From contig NZ_LGDW01000141.1 in assembly GCF_001280005.1 (NCBI RefSeq), forward strand, positions 1 through 5,695: 5,695 nt of DNA, in the 5' to 3' direction. A model generated the notes under the pieces. That model had not been told where the DNA came from. It did no database searches and saw only the letters and a program-made list of their open reading frames with translations. The position numbers were made by a program, and so were the translations under genes. Positions 5,121-5,695 of the stretch are shown piece after piece (within the stretch, counting starts at the first letter, position 1; each line of letters begins with the position of its first letter). Origin of the DNA: Streptomyces sp. NRRL WC-3618. GTDB lineage: Bacteria > Actinomycetota > Actinomycetes > Streptomycetales > Streptomycetaceae.

Positions 5121-5695
5121 GCCCGTAGTCCCGCCCGTGACTCCGCCTCCGCCATGACCCGGAGCAGCACCTCCTCTTCGCCGTGCCGGGCCACCACCTG
5201 GAGCCCGACCGGGCAGCCGTCCGGGCCGAAGCCCGCGGGGATGCTCGCCGCCGGGTGGCCGCTGAGGTTGAACGCCCAGGTGAGCGCGGTCGAGTACCGG
5301 TCGCCCGGGCCGTCGTGACCGTGCGGTGGGTTCGGGGTGGTGGGGGTGAGGAGCAGATCTGCCCGGGTGAACAGCTCCGCCAGCCGCCGGTCGTTGACCG
5401 CTCGCAGCCGGTACGCCGCTGCCGTACCCCCATCTGCATCGCCGTCCGCGTTCGTGCCCGCGCCCGGCGCGCGCAGCGCCAGCCAGGCCGGCCCCGGGTC
5501 GTCGAGGCGCACGGGGACATCGCCCGGCGACAGCAGCCGTACGATCCCGGCACCGTCGAGCCGCAGCGCGGCGCCGTGCGCGACGAGGGCGGGCCCGGAA
5601 TCGGTGCGGGCGAACCCGAGGGAGTCGGACCAGAGGGCGGTGAGGGGGCGTCGCGCGCTCTCCACGCCGCCGCCACTGGCCCCCCGTACCGCACC
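5099..5695 (-). CDS. Amidase-signature family protein, C-terminal part (5' end outside window)
   Basis: The frame is open from the window edge to TGA at 5101-5099, giving 198 visible residues. The gene's beginning, with the catalytic Lys-Ser-Ser triad, lies outside. Recognisable pieces are TALWSDSLGFARTD (near 5641-5600), resembling the start of the second half of amidases; LLLTPTTPNPP (near 5353-5321); and WAFNLSGHPAASIPAGFGPDGCPVGLQ (5278-5198), the family's usual C-terminal substrate-pocket motif. The family hydrolyses amides, and the sequence does not reveal the substrate. The span between the first two landmarks is only about 90 residues, short for the family, with a glycine/aspartate/alanine-rich patch. 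This is a compact lineage form or an internal deletion. A GTG at 5665 is in frame but is probably internal, since the homology appears to run through it. The gene converges on the permease, with 58 bases between stops. Confidence 0.85.
   Translation of the reverse strand, partial: GAVRGASGGGVESARRPLTALWSDSLGFARTDSGPALVAHGAALRLDGAGIVRLLSPGDVPVRLDDPGPAWLALRAPGAGTNADGDADGGTAAAYRLRAVNDRRLAELFTRADLLLTPTTPNPPHGHDGPGDRYSTALTWAFNLSGHPAASIPAGFGPDGCPVGLQVVARHGEEEVLLRVMAEAESRAGLRAPRAPAR

Noticed and set aside
5665..5665. GTG at 5665 as the true start of the amidase gene
   Set aside because: A complete amidase needs its catalytic half, which is absent, and the frame stays open to the window edge. The gene is cut by the window rather than starting there.
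4741..5694. - strand open frame of 317 residues crossing the permease end and the amidase
   Set aside because: The amidase motifs are in a different - strand frame, open to the window edge and ending at 5099. This frame gives arginine/proline/serine-rich filler.
1..5695. Search for defence systems, phage genes, transposases, CRISPR arrays, tRNA and rRNA
   Set aside because: No characteristic motifs, repeat arrays or cloverleaf-like sequences were seen. The window is explained by ordinary chromosomal genes and structured gaps.

Overview
The window looks like an ordinary chromosomal stretch of a Streptomyces or a close actinomycete relative. The DNA is very GC-rich, codon third positions are mostly G or C, starts are GTG or ATG behind GGAGG-type Shine-Dalgarno sites, and no TTA codon was noticed in the four intact genes. 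The gap after the first gene also carries a GC-rich hairpin plus a GCCGGACGGGCTGA word that I recognise, from memory, as a dispersed Streptomyces intergenic repeat. Four complete genes and one gene cut by the window edge are supported. I see no RNA gene, CRISPR array, insertion sequence, phage gene or defence system.

Layout. Bases 1-364 are a non-coding leader, AT-richer around 181-220, with a small dyad and three spaced copies of GGTGAGG. Bases 365-1375 encode a trans-polyprenyl diphosphate synthase with both aspartate-rich motifs, probably making the long side chain of menaquinone. A 393-base gap (1376-1768) follows. It holds terminator-like hairpins, the dispersed repeat, a nested hairpin with a possible nine-codon leader ORF, and a competing-hairpin region just before the next gene.

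Bases 1769-5040 form a three-gene + strand unit: a membrane-anchored or secreted LolA/DUF2092-fold protein (1769-3100), an ABC-2 type transporter ATPase (3147-4130) and its six-helix permease (4117-5040). The ATPase and permease genes overlap by 14 bases and are probably translationally coupled. The short gap and shared strand suggest that the extracytoplasmic protein is made with the transporter and works beside it. The substrate cannot be read from the sequence. The 3' end of an amidase-signature gene lies convergently on the - strand (5099 to beyond 5695), with a GC-rich inverted repeat spanning the junction.

The genes themselves belong to known families. The points most worth a second look are the structured leader at about 1543-1702, the pairing of a LolA-fold protein with an ABC-2 exporter, and small in-frame tandem duplications in two of the genes.
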